Source: Balneolia bacterium (GTDB taxonomy: Bacteria; Bacteroidota; Rhodothermia; Balneolales; Cyclonatronaceae). Taken from it: a DNA stretch of 35,091 nucleotides. Location of the stretch: assembly GCA_003555145.1 (NCBI GenBank), contig PWID01000124.1, positions 1-35,091 of the forward strand, written 5' to 3'. The notes below the pieces were generated by a model. That model was not told where the DNA came from. It made no database searches and saw only the letters and a list, made by a program, of their open reading frames with translations. Positions 9,586 to 18,734 of the stretch are shown one piece after another. Made by a program: the position numbers and the translations under genes. Position 1 is the stretch's first letter, and each line of letters begins with the position of its first letter.

Positions 9586-10119
9586 ATGGAACCCAGAGAA
9601 GCACATCCGTTTTTTGAAACCTCTGCTATAATCGGCGCTGTAATGGCGCTTGCAGCATCATTCTTTTTGTATGGAACCCTGCTTCTTTTTCCGGAAAGCA
9701 TTGGTGGGCTTTTGCTGGCCTGCCTGGGCTGCTGCGGGTTGATGCTTGCTCCGGGGCTGGTAGCTACACGGCTTCAAGTTAAAAAAAGCGGTTATACTAT
9801 CGAACTAGGCCGTGGGGCGTTAATCGGCTTCGTTACTGGTCTTGTTTTTGCAGTAGTTTTTAGCTTTATGGATGTAATATGGGCGCTCTTTTCGATTAAT
9901 GCCAACGAACTGCTGCTTGGCTCACTGGAATACTTCGTACGGGAATACGGGGATCCAGATGCTGCATCAGATATGGAAGACATGATGGCCGAGGCTGGTT
10001 CAGGTGGATTCTCAATAGGAGGGCTAATTATGAGCAGTATCGTTATCGGTTTACTTAACCTGATTACCGGAATGATTGGCACCGCCGTTTTTAAAGGAGA
10101 AGAAACCCTTGAACTCTGA
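9586..10119 (+). CDS. Hypothetical multi-pass membrane protein
   Basis: 177-aa ORF with hydrophobic segments and a Gly-rich loop; in operon-like spacing with neighbours. Confidence 0.75.
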   Translation: MEPREAHPFFETSAIIGAVMALAASFFLYGTLLLFPESIGGLLLACLGCCGLMLAPGLVATRLQVKKSGYTIELGRGALIGFVTGLVFAVVFSFMDVIWALFSINANELLLGSLEYFVREYGDPDAASDMEDMMAEAGSGGFSIGGLIMSSIVIGLLNLITGMIGTAVFKGEETLEL

Positions 10120-11038
10120 TTTCGAGCAAACTGGTTACAGTAATCCGGAGACCGCTGGCGGGCAGCGATCCTGGTTCGAGCGCAAAGGCTTTCCAGAATG
10201 GCTGATAGCCCTGATGTGGATTTTCGGAGGTATGGTACTCTTTCAGATGATCGGAGCAACGTTTATGATTGGCTCCATCATTGTTACGGAAGGAGTGGGG
10301 GGGATTACCGAGCAGAACATGCTTTCCCAGCCGGCCCTTATGCTCACAGGCAATTCGATCGGGCAGATTTTTGGGTTAGCTATTGCGACTATGCTAATTG
10401 CAACGCTGGCAACCATAAAAGGCCGTTACCGCAGTTTTATGCGATTCAGGATGCCATCGACACCGGCCGTCGTATTTGGTTTATCCTTTGCCCTCATTTT
10501 CGTGGCTCAGCCGTTAATCTGGTTCCTGGGCTGGGCTAACCAACAGATTCCAATGCCGGATTTTGCCCTCGAAATGGCTCAGTCCAGCGCTCAGCTTACG
10601 GCTACTATTCTCACCAGCGGACTCGCTCTGTGGTTTCTGGTGCTAAATATTGGCGTTGTTCCGGCCGTGTGCGAGGAAATAATGTTCCGCTCGTTTCTGC
10701 ACCGCCTCTTTGAAAATGCTTTTGGTATAGGTGCAGCACTTATTATTACAGGAGTTGTATTTGGCCTGTTTCACCTTAATTTACCGCAGGTAATCCCACT
10801 TGCGGCTATTGGTATATTGCTTGGCTTTTTAACCGTTTACTCAGGCTCGGTATATCCGGCCATAATGGTGCATTTTCTTCATAATTCGGGTACAGTTACA
10901 GCCGTACATATTCAGCCAGAGCTTGCCGAAATGTCTGAAGCTGCAGAGATGCCGGAGCTTTGGCTCGTTGCAGTTAGTTTGATTCTTACCGTTTATTTAA
11001 TTTACTTGTTTAAAAGAGTCGTCAATCCCACCGCTTAG
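10109..11038 (+). CDS. CPBP-family intramembrane glutamic endopeptidase (Abi/CAAX protease-like)
   Basis: CEEIMFRSFLHR (EExxxR), FGLFHLN and HFLHNSG motifs; TTG start at 10109 chosen because AAAGGAG precedes it (ORF track begins at 10076). Confidence 0.9.
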   Translation: MNSDFEQTGYSNPETAGGQRSWFERKGFPEWLIALMWIFGGMVLFQMIGATFMIGSIIVTEGVGGITEQNMLSQPALMLTGNSIGQIFGLAIATMLIATLATIKGRYRSFMRFRMPSTPAVVFGLSFALIFVAQPLIWFLGWANQQIPMPDFALEMAQSSAQLTATILTSGLALWFLVLNIGVVPAVCEEIMFRSFLHRLFENAFGIGAALIITGVVFGLFHLNLPQVIPLAAIGILLGFLTVYSGSVYPAIMVHFLHNSGTVTAVHIQPELAEMSEAAEMPELWLVAVSLILTVYLIYLFKRVVNPTA

Positions 11039-11055
11039 CACAGGAGAACTCAGTA

Positions 11056-11334
11056 ATGTTTGGAAATGATCCCAAAGCAAACGAAATAAAAGACTGGACG
11101 CTGGTTTTTGAAACCAACCAGGCATTCGAAGCTGAAATGATGAATAACTATCTCCACGATCGTGGGATTAAGGCCCAGATTTTGTCCAAGAAAGATTCGG
11201 CCTACTCTGTAAATCATTCTCAGCTGTCGCTCATTTATGTATATGTGCCTAACGATAAGCTGGAGCGTGCAAAACAAGCCATCCGTGAATTTGAAGACGG
11301 CGAACTTCTCGATGATATGCCCGAAGGCGATTAA
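11056..11334 (+). CDS. DUF2007-domain protein (putative signal-transducing PII-like)
   Basis: 92-aa ORF; WTLVFETNQAFEAEMMNNYLHDRGIKAQILS...VYVPNDKLERAKQAIREFE. Confidence 0.82.
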   Translation: MFGNDPKANEIKDWTLVFETNQAFEAEMMNNYLHDRGIKAQILSKKDSAYSVNHSQLSLIYVYVPNDKLERAKQAIREFEDGELLDDMPEGD

Positions 11335-11378
11335 ACCTCGGTTATTTTTTCTGCCAACATGTACTTTAAACATGAATC

Positions 11379-12197
11379 GTGTCTGAATTAAAAAAGCGCG
11401 TGCTTCTGGCGCTGATTGCCGCACCACTATTTTTGGGGGTTGTATGGATGGGGGGCTGGTCCTTCAAAATTATGATGACGGCCGTGGCGCTCATCATTCA
11501 GTGGGAAATGGCTTGTATGTTCGATCAGGGAGAGTACCGCCCTAGCCGGCCCTTTATGTACGCTATAGGTATCTGGGTGATGCTGCTACCGCACATTCCC
11601 TACAACTATCTTATTGGCCTGGGTCTTTTTCTCATGCTTATACTCACCGAAATCGTGCGGGGAGCAGACCGCTCCTATAATTCGCTGGTCACAACCATTT
11701 TCTGCGGATTGTATGCCCCAATCGGTATACTCACTTTAATTTTGCTGAGAGGCTGGTTTTTTGATGAACCTCTCGCCGGTTTCATACTTACGGTTTCGGT
11801 AATTATGATGGTCTGGGGAAATGACGTTTTTGCCTACTTTATTGGGAAAAACTTCGGGAAACATTTATTAGCACCGAAAATTAGTCCCAAAAAAACCTGG
11901 GAAGGTTTTGGGGGCGGCGTGCTAGGTGCATTTGCAGGGCTTTTGATAGTATGGCTGGCAGCACCAGAGTTTACGATTCCGTTTATGCTAATGCTGCCCG
12001 CAGTTGTTCTGGTCTCAATTTTTGGGCCAATTGGTGACCTCGCCGCCAGCAAGCTGAAACGTATGTACGATACCAAGGACTCTTCGAATATTTTACCCGG
12101 ACACGGCGGTTTTTTTGACCGCTTCGATGCGCTGCTTCTTGCCGCGCCGGCCGTATTTCTGTATGTGGACGTGCTCCGCATCAGCGGCCTGATCTGA
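11379..12197 (+). CDS. cdsA: Phosphatidate cytidylyltransferase
   Basis: 272-aa ORF; NDVFAYFIGKNFGKHLLAPKISPKKTWEGFGGG, GDLAASKLKRMYDTKDSSNILPGHGGFFDRFDALL (CDS signature). Confidence 0.96.
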   Translation: MSELKKRVLLALIAAPLFLGVVWMGGWSFKIMMTAVALIIQWEMACMFDQGEYRPSRPFMYAIGIWVMLLPHIPYNYLIGLGLFLMLILTEIVRGADRSYNSLVTTIFCGLYAPIGILTLILLRGWFFDEPLAGFILTVSVIMMVWGNDVFAYFIGKNFGKHLLAPKISPKKTWEGFGGGVLGAFAGLLIVWLAAPEFTIPFMLMLPAVVLVSIFGPIGDLAASKLKRMYDTKDSSNILPGHGGFFDRFDALLLAAPAVFLYVDVLRISGLI

Positions 12198-12232
12198 CTT
12201 GATCTGATACTCACTCATAAATAAATAAACCA

Positions 12233-13135
12233 ATGAGAGCTTGTATAACCGGGGGAACCGGCTTTGTAGGTACGACCCTGTCTCACTTTCTGGCTGAAAA
12301 AGGATATGAGGTTGTAATCTTTTCCAGAAGTCCGGAAGGGAAAAAGGATGATGTTCATCCAGACAAGATCTCTTTTGCTTCATATGATGAATTGAAACCG
12401 GTAATTGCCGGTTCTAAGGTTGTAATTAACCTCGCGGGAGAAAACCTGTTCGACCAGCGATGGACCGATGAAGTGAAATCCCGTATTCTCAAAAGCAGGG
12501 TGAAGACAACCCGCGCGGTAGTCAAAGCCATAGTTGCCGCAGAAACCAAACCCGATGTGCTTATTTCGGCCTCAGCGGTTGGATATTACGGAACCCGTGG
12601 TGATGAGTTCCTGAACGAAGATGCGGGCTCTGGCGCTGATTTCCTCTCGAAGGTGTGCCTTCAATGGGAGGAAGAGGCTGAAGAAGTCCGGAAAACCGGA
12701 GTAAGGCTTGCGGTACCGCGAATTGGAATCGTATTGGAAAAAAACGGCGGAGCGCTCGAAAAAATGATTACGCCATTCAGCATGTTCGTAGGCGGCCCGC
12801 TTGGTAACGGCAAGCAGTTCTTCCCGTGGGTTCACATGGATGATGTTAGCAATGCGCTATGGTTCGCTATTAGTGAAGAAAAGCTTGATGGTCCATTTAA
12901 TTTGTGTTCCCCAAATCCGGTAACCATGAAGGAGTTTGCTTCTGAACTGGGCAAAGCCATGAATCGCCCTTCCTTTTTTCCAGTGCCGGAAGTTGCTCTG
13001 AAGCTTCTTGTGGGCGAAGCCGCCGCAGCTCTAACCGCCAGCCAGCGCGCTGTGCCGGAAAAGCTGCAAAGCCTTGGCTTCAAGTTCCGCTTTAGTGAGC
13101 CCGGACAGGCTTTGAAGCAAATCCTGTCCGAGTAG
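12233..13135 (+). CDS. TIGR01777-family epimerase/oxidoreductase (YfcH-like)
   Basis: 300-aa ORF; ITGGTGFVGTTLSHFL, VINLAGENLFDQRWT, SASAVGYYGTRGDE, PWVHMDDVSNALWFAI. Confidence 0.93.
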   Translation: MRACITGGTGFVGTTLSHFLAEKGYEVVIFSRSPEGKKDDVHPDKISFASYDELKPVIAGSKVVINLAGENLFDQRWTDEVKSRILKSRVKTTRAVVKAIVAAETKPDVLISASAVGYYGTRGDEFLNEDAGSGADFLSKVCLQWEEEAEEVRKTGVRLAVPRIGIVLEKNGGALEKMITPFSMFVGGPLGNGKQFFPWVHMDDVSNALWFAISEEKLDGPFNLCSPNPVTMKEFASELGKAMNRPSFFPVPEVALKLLVGEAAAALTASQRAVPEKLQSLGFKFRFSEPGQALKQILSE

Positions 13136-13139
13136 CTTT

Positions 13140-15839
13140 TTAGTTACTAACTGCCCAGGTCCGAACCCCGTCGCGTGTGCCGCCTATAATGTTAATGAGG
13201 CCGTCTGAGCCTAGTCGCGAGGCAACCGGGTAGCGAACGGCTGTGGAAGGAAGTCCGTCGTACGAAGATTCAGTTTCAATGGTCCAGGCGTACATGCGGC
13301 CAAACTGTGCTACGCTCACAATTTCCGGGCGGCCATTTCTGTTCAGGTCAGAGATAATTAATGAAGCCTCCTGAAGTGCAGGCTGTCCCATAGACCGGGT
13401 GAAACGCAGCCTTCCGTCGGTGCTGTACAGGAAAACGGATCCGTTCTGACTGTGCGCGGCAATTACGTCCATCTGTTCGAGACTGGCAGATGAGCCTTCA
13501 CTTCCATCGTCGCGAACCCTAACCCTCAGGTTAAGGACCTGATTAACAATCAGAGGGCTGTCGGATGCATTTATTGCCTGTATTCTAAAACCGGAGTTAC
13601 CGTTTGAGCTACCAGATGAGATAAGGGTAATCTCATCATCGAAAACGCCGTCGGCAGATATGGCGTACAGGTTTCCATCTGCGCCTCCAGCAAAAATCCG
13701 GTTGTTACTAATTACCGGCTGCCCCATTAGCGGGGCTTCTGTAAACACGGGAAATCCATTACGTGTGCTTCCGTCTGCATTCCAACCTAAAACGGCATTT
13801 TCGGCGAAGGCCCACAGGCTTCGGCTTCCGTCTATGGCTTCGAAAACGGGCTTGTGGCGTATAACACTGTTGGCTGTCTTAGGCCAGCCGTCGATACTTG
13901 TTCCCCGGCCGCTTAGAACATTCAGGTTTCGGTCGGCAGTAGCAACAATGGCTTCAGGAAGTCCGCTTCTGCTAATATCTGCTACAAGAAGAGGTGATGT
14001 AATGGGCTCGGAGAGCACAAATGGGAAGTTAGGCAATAGCTGGCCGCGGTTGTTCCAGCCATAAATTTTGTTCCCGGCAGCTACGAGTACAGCCTGCTGG
14101 TTATTGGCGTACCAGTCGTAAATAACCGGCGAGCCAATTGGAGTGTCATCACCGGTGGATGCTGTAAATATTTCCGTACCGTCTGAGGCCACTGCCGTAA
14201 CGCGATTGTTATCGGTAGCAAAAACGACATCATTACGGGACTCCTGGAAAAGGTTTCCAACTACAGCAGGTCCGGTAAGTTCGGCACCGGAAACGGGAAA
14301 ATACCAGCGGTCGGCAAACGGCTGGGAAGCCCGCTCCAGCTGATGGAGATCCATACGGATTTCGGATTCATCAGAGGTTGATTGGGAAGAGTAGGTGAGC
14401 ACGTCGAAAAACTGCGTATAAGCCATTGCATTCGATACAGGATCGGTATAAGGCTCTATAAACGAACGGAAAGTCTGGTTGTCGATATACAAAAATGAGC
14501 TCAGCTGATCGGGGTGGGCAGACCGGAAAGAGGCGTACTCATCATCAAAAAACAAAACCCTGCGGCGCTCTACGTCGTTTATTACACGCTGTATAAGCCC
14601 GCCACGCTGTGAAATCACGATAAAATCGCCCGAAATTCCGACCAGAAAGTCCTGATAGGGGGAGAGCTTGCTGCCCAGCACTTGTGCGAGAAGCGAACTG
14701 CGGAAATTATAAAAGTTACGTGTCTGTAAACCATATTCGTCTTCAACCAGCCGGTCCAGCTCTTCCCGTAAAGCCGTTCTGTCGGAAACCTGCCGCACAA
14801 AAACGGTTTCCTCAAGGGGTGAGAAGCCAAGGGTATAGAAACCCGCAAAGCCTGCCTGATTACCCAATGCGGATGAAATTCTCGAGATTCGGTTTTCGTT
14901 TTCGGTTAGCAGTGAATCCAATCCGGTAACCGGTTCAAAGCTTTCTGGTGCAGTCCGAATTCGATCCGTGGTAAACATGCCAAAAATGGCTGCATCGGAA
15001 GGGATATAGCGGTCCATGCGCAGCGTTGCAGGCGAACCGTTCATTTCACTAACAAGTACAGAAGAGTCGGAACCCAAAGGAATACGGCTTTCCAGCCGGG
15101 TGAGTCGACCGTTATTGGCTGTTTGCCCGCTTATGGTCACCTCTGCAGCGCCCAGCCCGGAGAAAGCCCCTTCAATCAGCGGGCGAAACCGGGGGCTGCC
15201 AAGCTGCTTTGCAAAGTTGCCGAATTCACCATAGTTAACATAAACACTACCGCCTGAAATCTGATCAGCTGAAGGTAAATCCATAGAGCCGGACCGGCCA
15301 AGGTAGCTTTTTATACCCGACTCTAAAGCCCCGCTGTTTGGTGAAACGAGCATCAGTTGATTAAGCTGTGCAGCGTAATATATTGTGGCATCCTGCATAA
15401 AAAGCCGGTGGATAGTTTGCCCGAGAAACTGATAAGAGTTCTGCGTAAAATCGCGCCTGAAACGGTCTGCTATATCGGAAGCGGTATACTGCCTGTAGCT
15501 GCCAATCCAGACCGGAGACCAATCGTTGGCTCCGGTTGGTTCAATGAACATAGCTTTCAGCAATAGGTCGGCGGTCGTTGCGTTTTCAACCTCAGTAACA
15601 TTTAGCAGGTCCGTTTCGCTTATCTCGTTGAGAAAAGTAACGGGTCCGGAATTGAGTGCATCGGTAAGCGTGGTGCCATCGTCGAAAACATAGAGCGCGG
15701 TAGCTGATGCAGGAATGGCTTCAGTCCATGGATTTGAGGGCGTTCTGTTGCAGGCGAAAAGAAGGAATGGTAGCAGAATGAAAACGGCCGGCACTAGGTT
15801 AATCCTGGATTCTGATGTCATCTTTTGTGGTTTATACAT
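13140..15839 (-). CDS. Large lipoprotein with C-terminal PQQ/VCBS-like beta-propeller repeats
   Basis: 899-aa ORF; N-term hydrophobic segment ending LLFAC (lipobox); repeated ...VVGNLFQESRNDVVFATDNNRVTAVASDGTEIF..., VLVADISRSGLPEAIVATADRNLNVLSGRG, LIISDLNRNGRPEIVSVAQFGRMYAWT. Start may be internal at MTSESR. Confidence 0.8.
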   Translation of the reverse strand: MYKPQKMTSESRINLVPAVFILLPFLLFACNRTPSNPWTEAIPASATALYVFDDGTTLTDALNSGPVTFLNEISETDLLNVTEVENATTADLLLKAMFIEPTGANDWSPVWIGSYRQYTASDIADRFRRDFTQNSYQFLGQTIHRLFMQDATIYYAAQLNQLMLVSPNSGALESGIKSYLGRSGSMDLPSADQISGGSVYVNYGEFGNFAKQLGSPRFRPLIEGAFSGLGAAEVTISGQTANNGRLTRLESRIPLGSDSSVLVSEMNGSPATLRMDRYIPSDAAIFGMFTTDRIRTAPESFEPVTGLDSLLTENENRISRISSALGNQAGFAGFYTLGFSPLEETVFVRQVSDRTALREELDRLVEDEYGLQTRNFYNFRSSLLAQVLGSKLSPYQDFLVGISGDFIVISQRGGLIQRVINDVERRRVLFFDDEYASFRSAHPDQLSSFLYIDNQTFRSFIEPYTDPVSNAMAYTQFFDVLTYSSQSTSDESEIRMDLHQLERASQPFADRWYFPVSGAELTGPAVVGNLFQESRNDVVFATDNNRVTAVASDGTEIFTASTGDDTPIGSPVIYDWYANNQQAVLVAAGNKIYGWNNRGQLLPNFPFVLSEPITSPLLVADISRSGLPEAIVATADRNLNVLSGRGTSIDGWPKTANSVIRHKPVFEAIDGSRSLWAFAENAVLGWNADGSTRNGFPVFTEAPLMGQPVISNNRIFAGGADGNLYAISADGVFDDEITLISSGSSNGNSGFRIQAINASDSPLIVNQVLNLRVRVRDDGSEGSSASLEQMDVIAAHSQNGSVFLYSTDGRLRFTRSMGQPALQEASLIISDLNRNGRPEIVSVAQFGRMYAWTIETESSYDGLPSTAVRYPVASRLGSDGLINIIGGTRDGVRTWAVSN

Positions 15840-15944
15840 AAAATTAATTGATGGCGCCTTGCTTCAGCTTTTATAATCATCAAATGGTAAATATCTTAGC
15901 GGGACACATATCCGCTTGCAAGCTTCTAAATTAACATTTTCTGA

Positions 15945-18068
15945 ATGAGTTTTCTTACCCCGTTTTTTCTGCTTGGGATGCTGGCTATAGCCATCCCAAT
16001 CATCCTGCATCTTATTAACTTCAGGAAGCCGAAAAAACAGGCTTTTTCTACACTGGTTTTTTTTCAGCAGCTTCAGAAAAGCTCCATGAAGCGGCTCAAG
16101 CTAAAGAAACGGATACTACTGGCTATTCGTGTGCTCGCCATTATACTTCTGGCACTTGCCCTCGCCCGGCCTATGCTTTCACCCGGTTCGGGCCTCAACT
16201 TTGGATCCGGCTCGGTTGTTTATATGATATTACTGGAAAACGGACCGGCAATGTCTCAGATTGATGAACGCGGTCCTCTCATGGATACGGCCGTGGAGGC
16301 TGTGGAGGAGCTCATCAGTACTGCAGCTTCCGACGATCGCTTTCTCATTTATAATACGCACGGGCCGCTTATACAGCAGGAGGAGATGGGCGCCGCTCAA
16401 GCCCTTCAAATGCTGAACGGGCTGGAACCAGTAAATGCAGGAAACTTCACCACGTCCAGAATTTCGCAGCTGTTAAGCAGAGCCGGGGCTACCGACCGCG
16501 AGAACAGAAGTCTTTATGTTGTGGGCAGGGGAAGCCAAGAGCTCGAATCCAGACTGGACGAATTTTCTGCAGAGGCTTCTTTCAATTTGGAACTTATGCC
16601 CTTAACGCTGGTGCAGACTGGCGAGGACCCAGCTTCGAACGTGGCTATTACCGATATTCGCAGCAGTAACCAGATTGTAGCCGGTGGCCGGCCGGTAGCT
16701 CTCGAGGTCGAAGTTCAGAACATGGGCGAAAGAGAAGTATTTAACTATTTTTTGTCTGTGGAAACCGGAGATGAGATTGCGGGCCAGTATCAGATTAATC
16801 TGGATCCGGGCCAGGCTTCGGTCTTTTCTTTTGAAGTTATTCCACCTCCAACGGGTGCGCTTAAAGGTCGTGCTGTTTTGGAGGGTGATGCCATCTCGTT
16901 CGATAACGAACGCTTTTTTGCATTCGAACTTCCTGAAGCCCGAAGCATTCTGCTAATAACGCCAGAAAAAGCAAGAAACGGCAGGGCATCCTGGATTGAG
17001 CCCGTATTTGAAGCAGCTCGCCGGTCAACCGGAAGCGTGGATTTACGCCGCACCAATTGGGACGGTTTCTCGCCGGCAATGGAGCAGCAGGCCCCGGACG
17101 CCATCATCCTGGAAGGAGTTAACGACATTCCGGAATACGCCTGGACGGAGCTTCTGTCGTTTGTTCAGCAGGGCGGTGGCCTGGTGATTTTTCCCGGTGA
17201 AGGCGGCACGCCAGAGCGGTTTAACCGTTTTCTGGAGCGCGCAAATGCCGGTCGCTTTACAGGACTTATTGGAGATCCCGGTCGTTTTGAGGCTGTAGCA
17301 CAGGTAGGGCGTGTAGTTCGCGGGCACCCTATACTGGACGACATTTTTGAAATTGAAGAGGATGAAGACGTTCGACTGGATATGCCGCCGATCTTTCATT
17401 ACTGGCGCTATTCGACCGCCGGCGGAAGTGCGTCTCAGCAGATTTTGCGCACAAATTTAGACGATCCGCTGCTGGTGCAGCACAATCTGGGTGAAGGCCG
17501 CATTTTTGTTTCGGCCATTCATACGAGTCCGGGCTGGTCGGGTTTTACGGTAAATCCATTGTTTGCCCCCTTATTCTATCGCCTTGGTCTGTACGCAGCT
17601 GCAGGAGAATCGGGCGGACTTAATGAATTTATACTGGGTACCGGATTCGAATGGTACTCAACCGGCCGGTTTAATCAGGCGGTAATAAGTCTTAACGAGA
17701 TTGATACGGTTCCCGACATTTCATCGGTGAGCAGGGGCGTACGTTTATTAAGCAGCACAGAGGAATGGGAGCCGGGAATTGCGCGAATCGGATCGGAGAC
17801 CGATACGCTTCATATTGCTGTAAATCAGCACATAACAGAATCAAACCTTCGTACGTTAGAAGAGCAGGAATTACGCGCTTTGTTCGCTGCTCATTTTACA
17901 GTAAGTAGTTACGTGAAGCTCGGGCAGGAGCAGCAGACGAATCTTGCTGCACAGCTTGGAGCAGCCGGTGCAGGGCGCGAAATATGGAATTGGTTTGTTA
18001 TTATTGGTATTATTTTGTTACTATCTGAAAGTATCGTAACCAGAAAGCTCGATGGAGATAAAAGCTGA
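15945..18068 (+). CDS. BatA (aerotolerance regulator N-terminal) domain-containing membrane protein
   Basis: 707-aa ORF; FLTPFFLLGMLAIAIPIILHLINFRKPKKQAFSTLVFF...LLAIRVLAIILLALALARPM is the BatA N-term signature; C-term TM helix. Confidence 0.88.
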   Translation: MSFLTPFFLLGMLAIAIPIILHLINFRKPKKQAFSTLVFFQQLQKSSMKRLKLKKRILLAIRVLAIILLALALARPMLSPGSGLNFGSGSVVYMILLENGPAMSQIDERGPLMDTAVEAVEELISTAASDDRFLIYNTHGPLIQQEEMGAAQALQMLNGLEPVNAGNFTTSRISQLLSRAGATDRENRSLYVVGRGSQELESRLDEFSAEASFNLELMPLTLVQTGEDPASNVAITDIRSSNQIVAGGRPVALEVEVQNMGEREVFNYFLSVETGDEIAGQYQINLDPGQASVFSFEVIPPPTGALKGRAVLEGDAISFDNERFFAFELPEARSILLITPEKARNGRASWIEPVFEAARRSTGSVDLRRTNWDGFSPAMEQQAPDAIILEGVNDIPEYAWTELLSFVQQGGGLVIFPGEGGTPERFNRFLERANAGRFTGLIGDPGRFEAVAQVGRVVRGHPILDDIFEIEEDEDVRLDMPPIFHYWRYSTAGGSASQQILRTNLDDPLLVQHNLGEGRIFVSAIHTSPGWSGFTVNPLFAPLFYRLGLYAAAGESGGLNEFILGTGFEWYSTGRFNQAVISLNEIDTVPDISSVSRGVRLLSSTEEWEPGIARIGSETDTLHIAVNQHITESNLRTLEEQELRALFAAHFTVSSYVKLGQEQQTNLAAQLGAAGAGREIWNWFVIIGIILLLSESIVTRKLDGDKS

Positions 18069-18679
18069 TGTCTTTAGACACCTACACATTTGAACTGTAC
18101 TACCTGCTACTGGCAGTTCTTGTGTTTTTTAGCGTGGCCTCGTTTGTTTTGGCGGCTGTTACGATTTCAAATGCGCTGCGTTTGAGAAACGTATTGCTAA
18201 GCTGGCGGGCTGGCCGGTTTAACGGTTTTCCGCTGTTTGCAACCTTGTTTTTGGGTTTATCTCTCATACTTGGCGGTATGGCATGGTACTTCGGCATGAG
18301 CAGCTACTATCCGGTAACGGGCGCATATATGTTTTTGGCAGCAAACTGGGTTATATCCAGCTATTTTATGTCGAAACGATACATTACTGATCACGGCATC
18401 ATGAAGAACATAAATGATCCGTCCCAGACCGTTTCGTGGCGCTCAGTTGATGACTTCGTGGAACAGCCCGGCGAGAACAGCAATACCTACGCTTTTATCT
18501 ACAAAAAAAACAGCAGTGAAAACGATACCTTAAATTATCACCGCCTTGAAGTACAGGTTCCGGCGCATCACGTTGCGGCTTTCAGAAAAATACTGAACCA
18601 CAAGCTGGGAAGACGCTTTCAGCATACATTTTCAGATGAGCCGGCATTCGGTACCATCAATATAGACAACGCAGATTAA
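18068..18679 (+). CDS. Hypothetical membrane protein translationally coupled to the BatA-domain gene
   Basis: 203-aa ORF with about 3-4 TM helices; TGATG stop/start overlap at 18066-18070. Confidence 0.78.
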   Translation: MSLDTYTFELYYLLLAVLVFFSVASFVLAAVTISNALRLRNVLLSWRAGRFNGFPLFATLFLGLSLILGGMAWYFGMSSYYPVTGAYMFLAANWVISSYFMSKRYITDHGIMKNINDPSQTVSWRSVDDFVEQPGENSNTYAFIYKKNSSENDTLNYHRLEVQVPAHHVAAFRKILNHKLGRRFQHTFSDEPAFGTINIDNAD

Positions 18680-18734
18680 AACAGCCGCAAGAGGCGGTTG
18701 AAGTTCTGCACCCACCTCATTCAAATCTATTTAT

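Noticed and set aside
10109-11038. CPBP protease as an abortive-infection (Abi) defence gene
   Set aside because: Family includes Abi proteins, but neighbours are housekeeping envelope genes and no other defence marker is present.
12183-12225. Possible further heptad array (ctgatctgacttgatctgatactcactc)
   Set aside because: CTG/TGA words recur but the 7-bp phase is not maintained.
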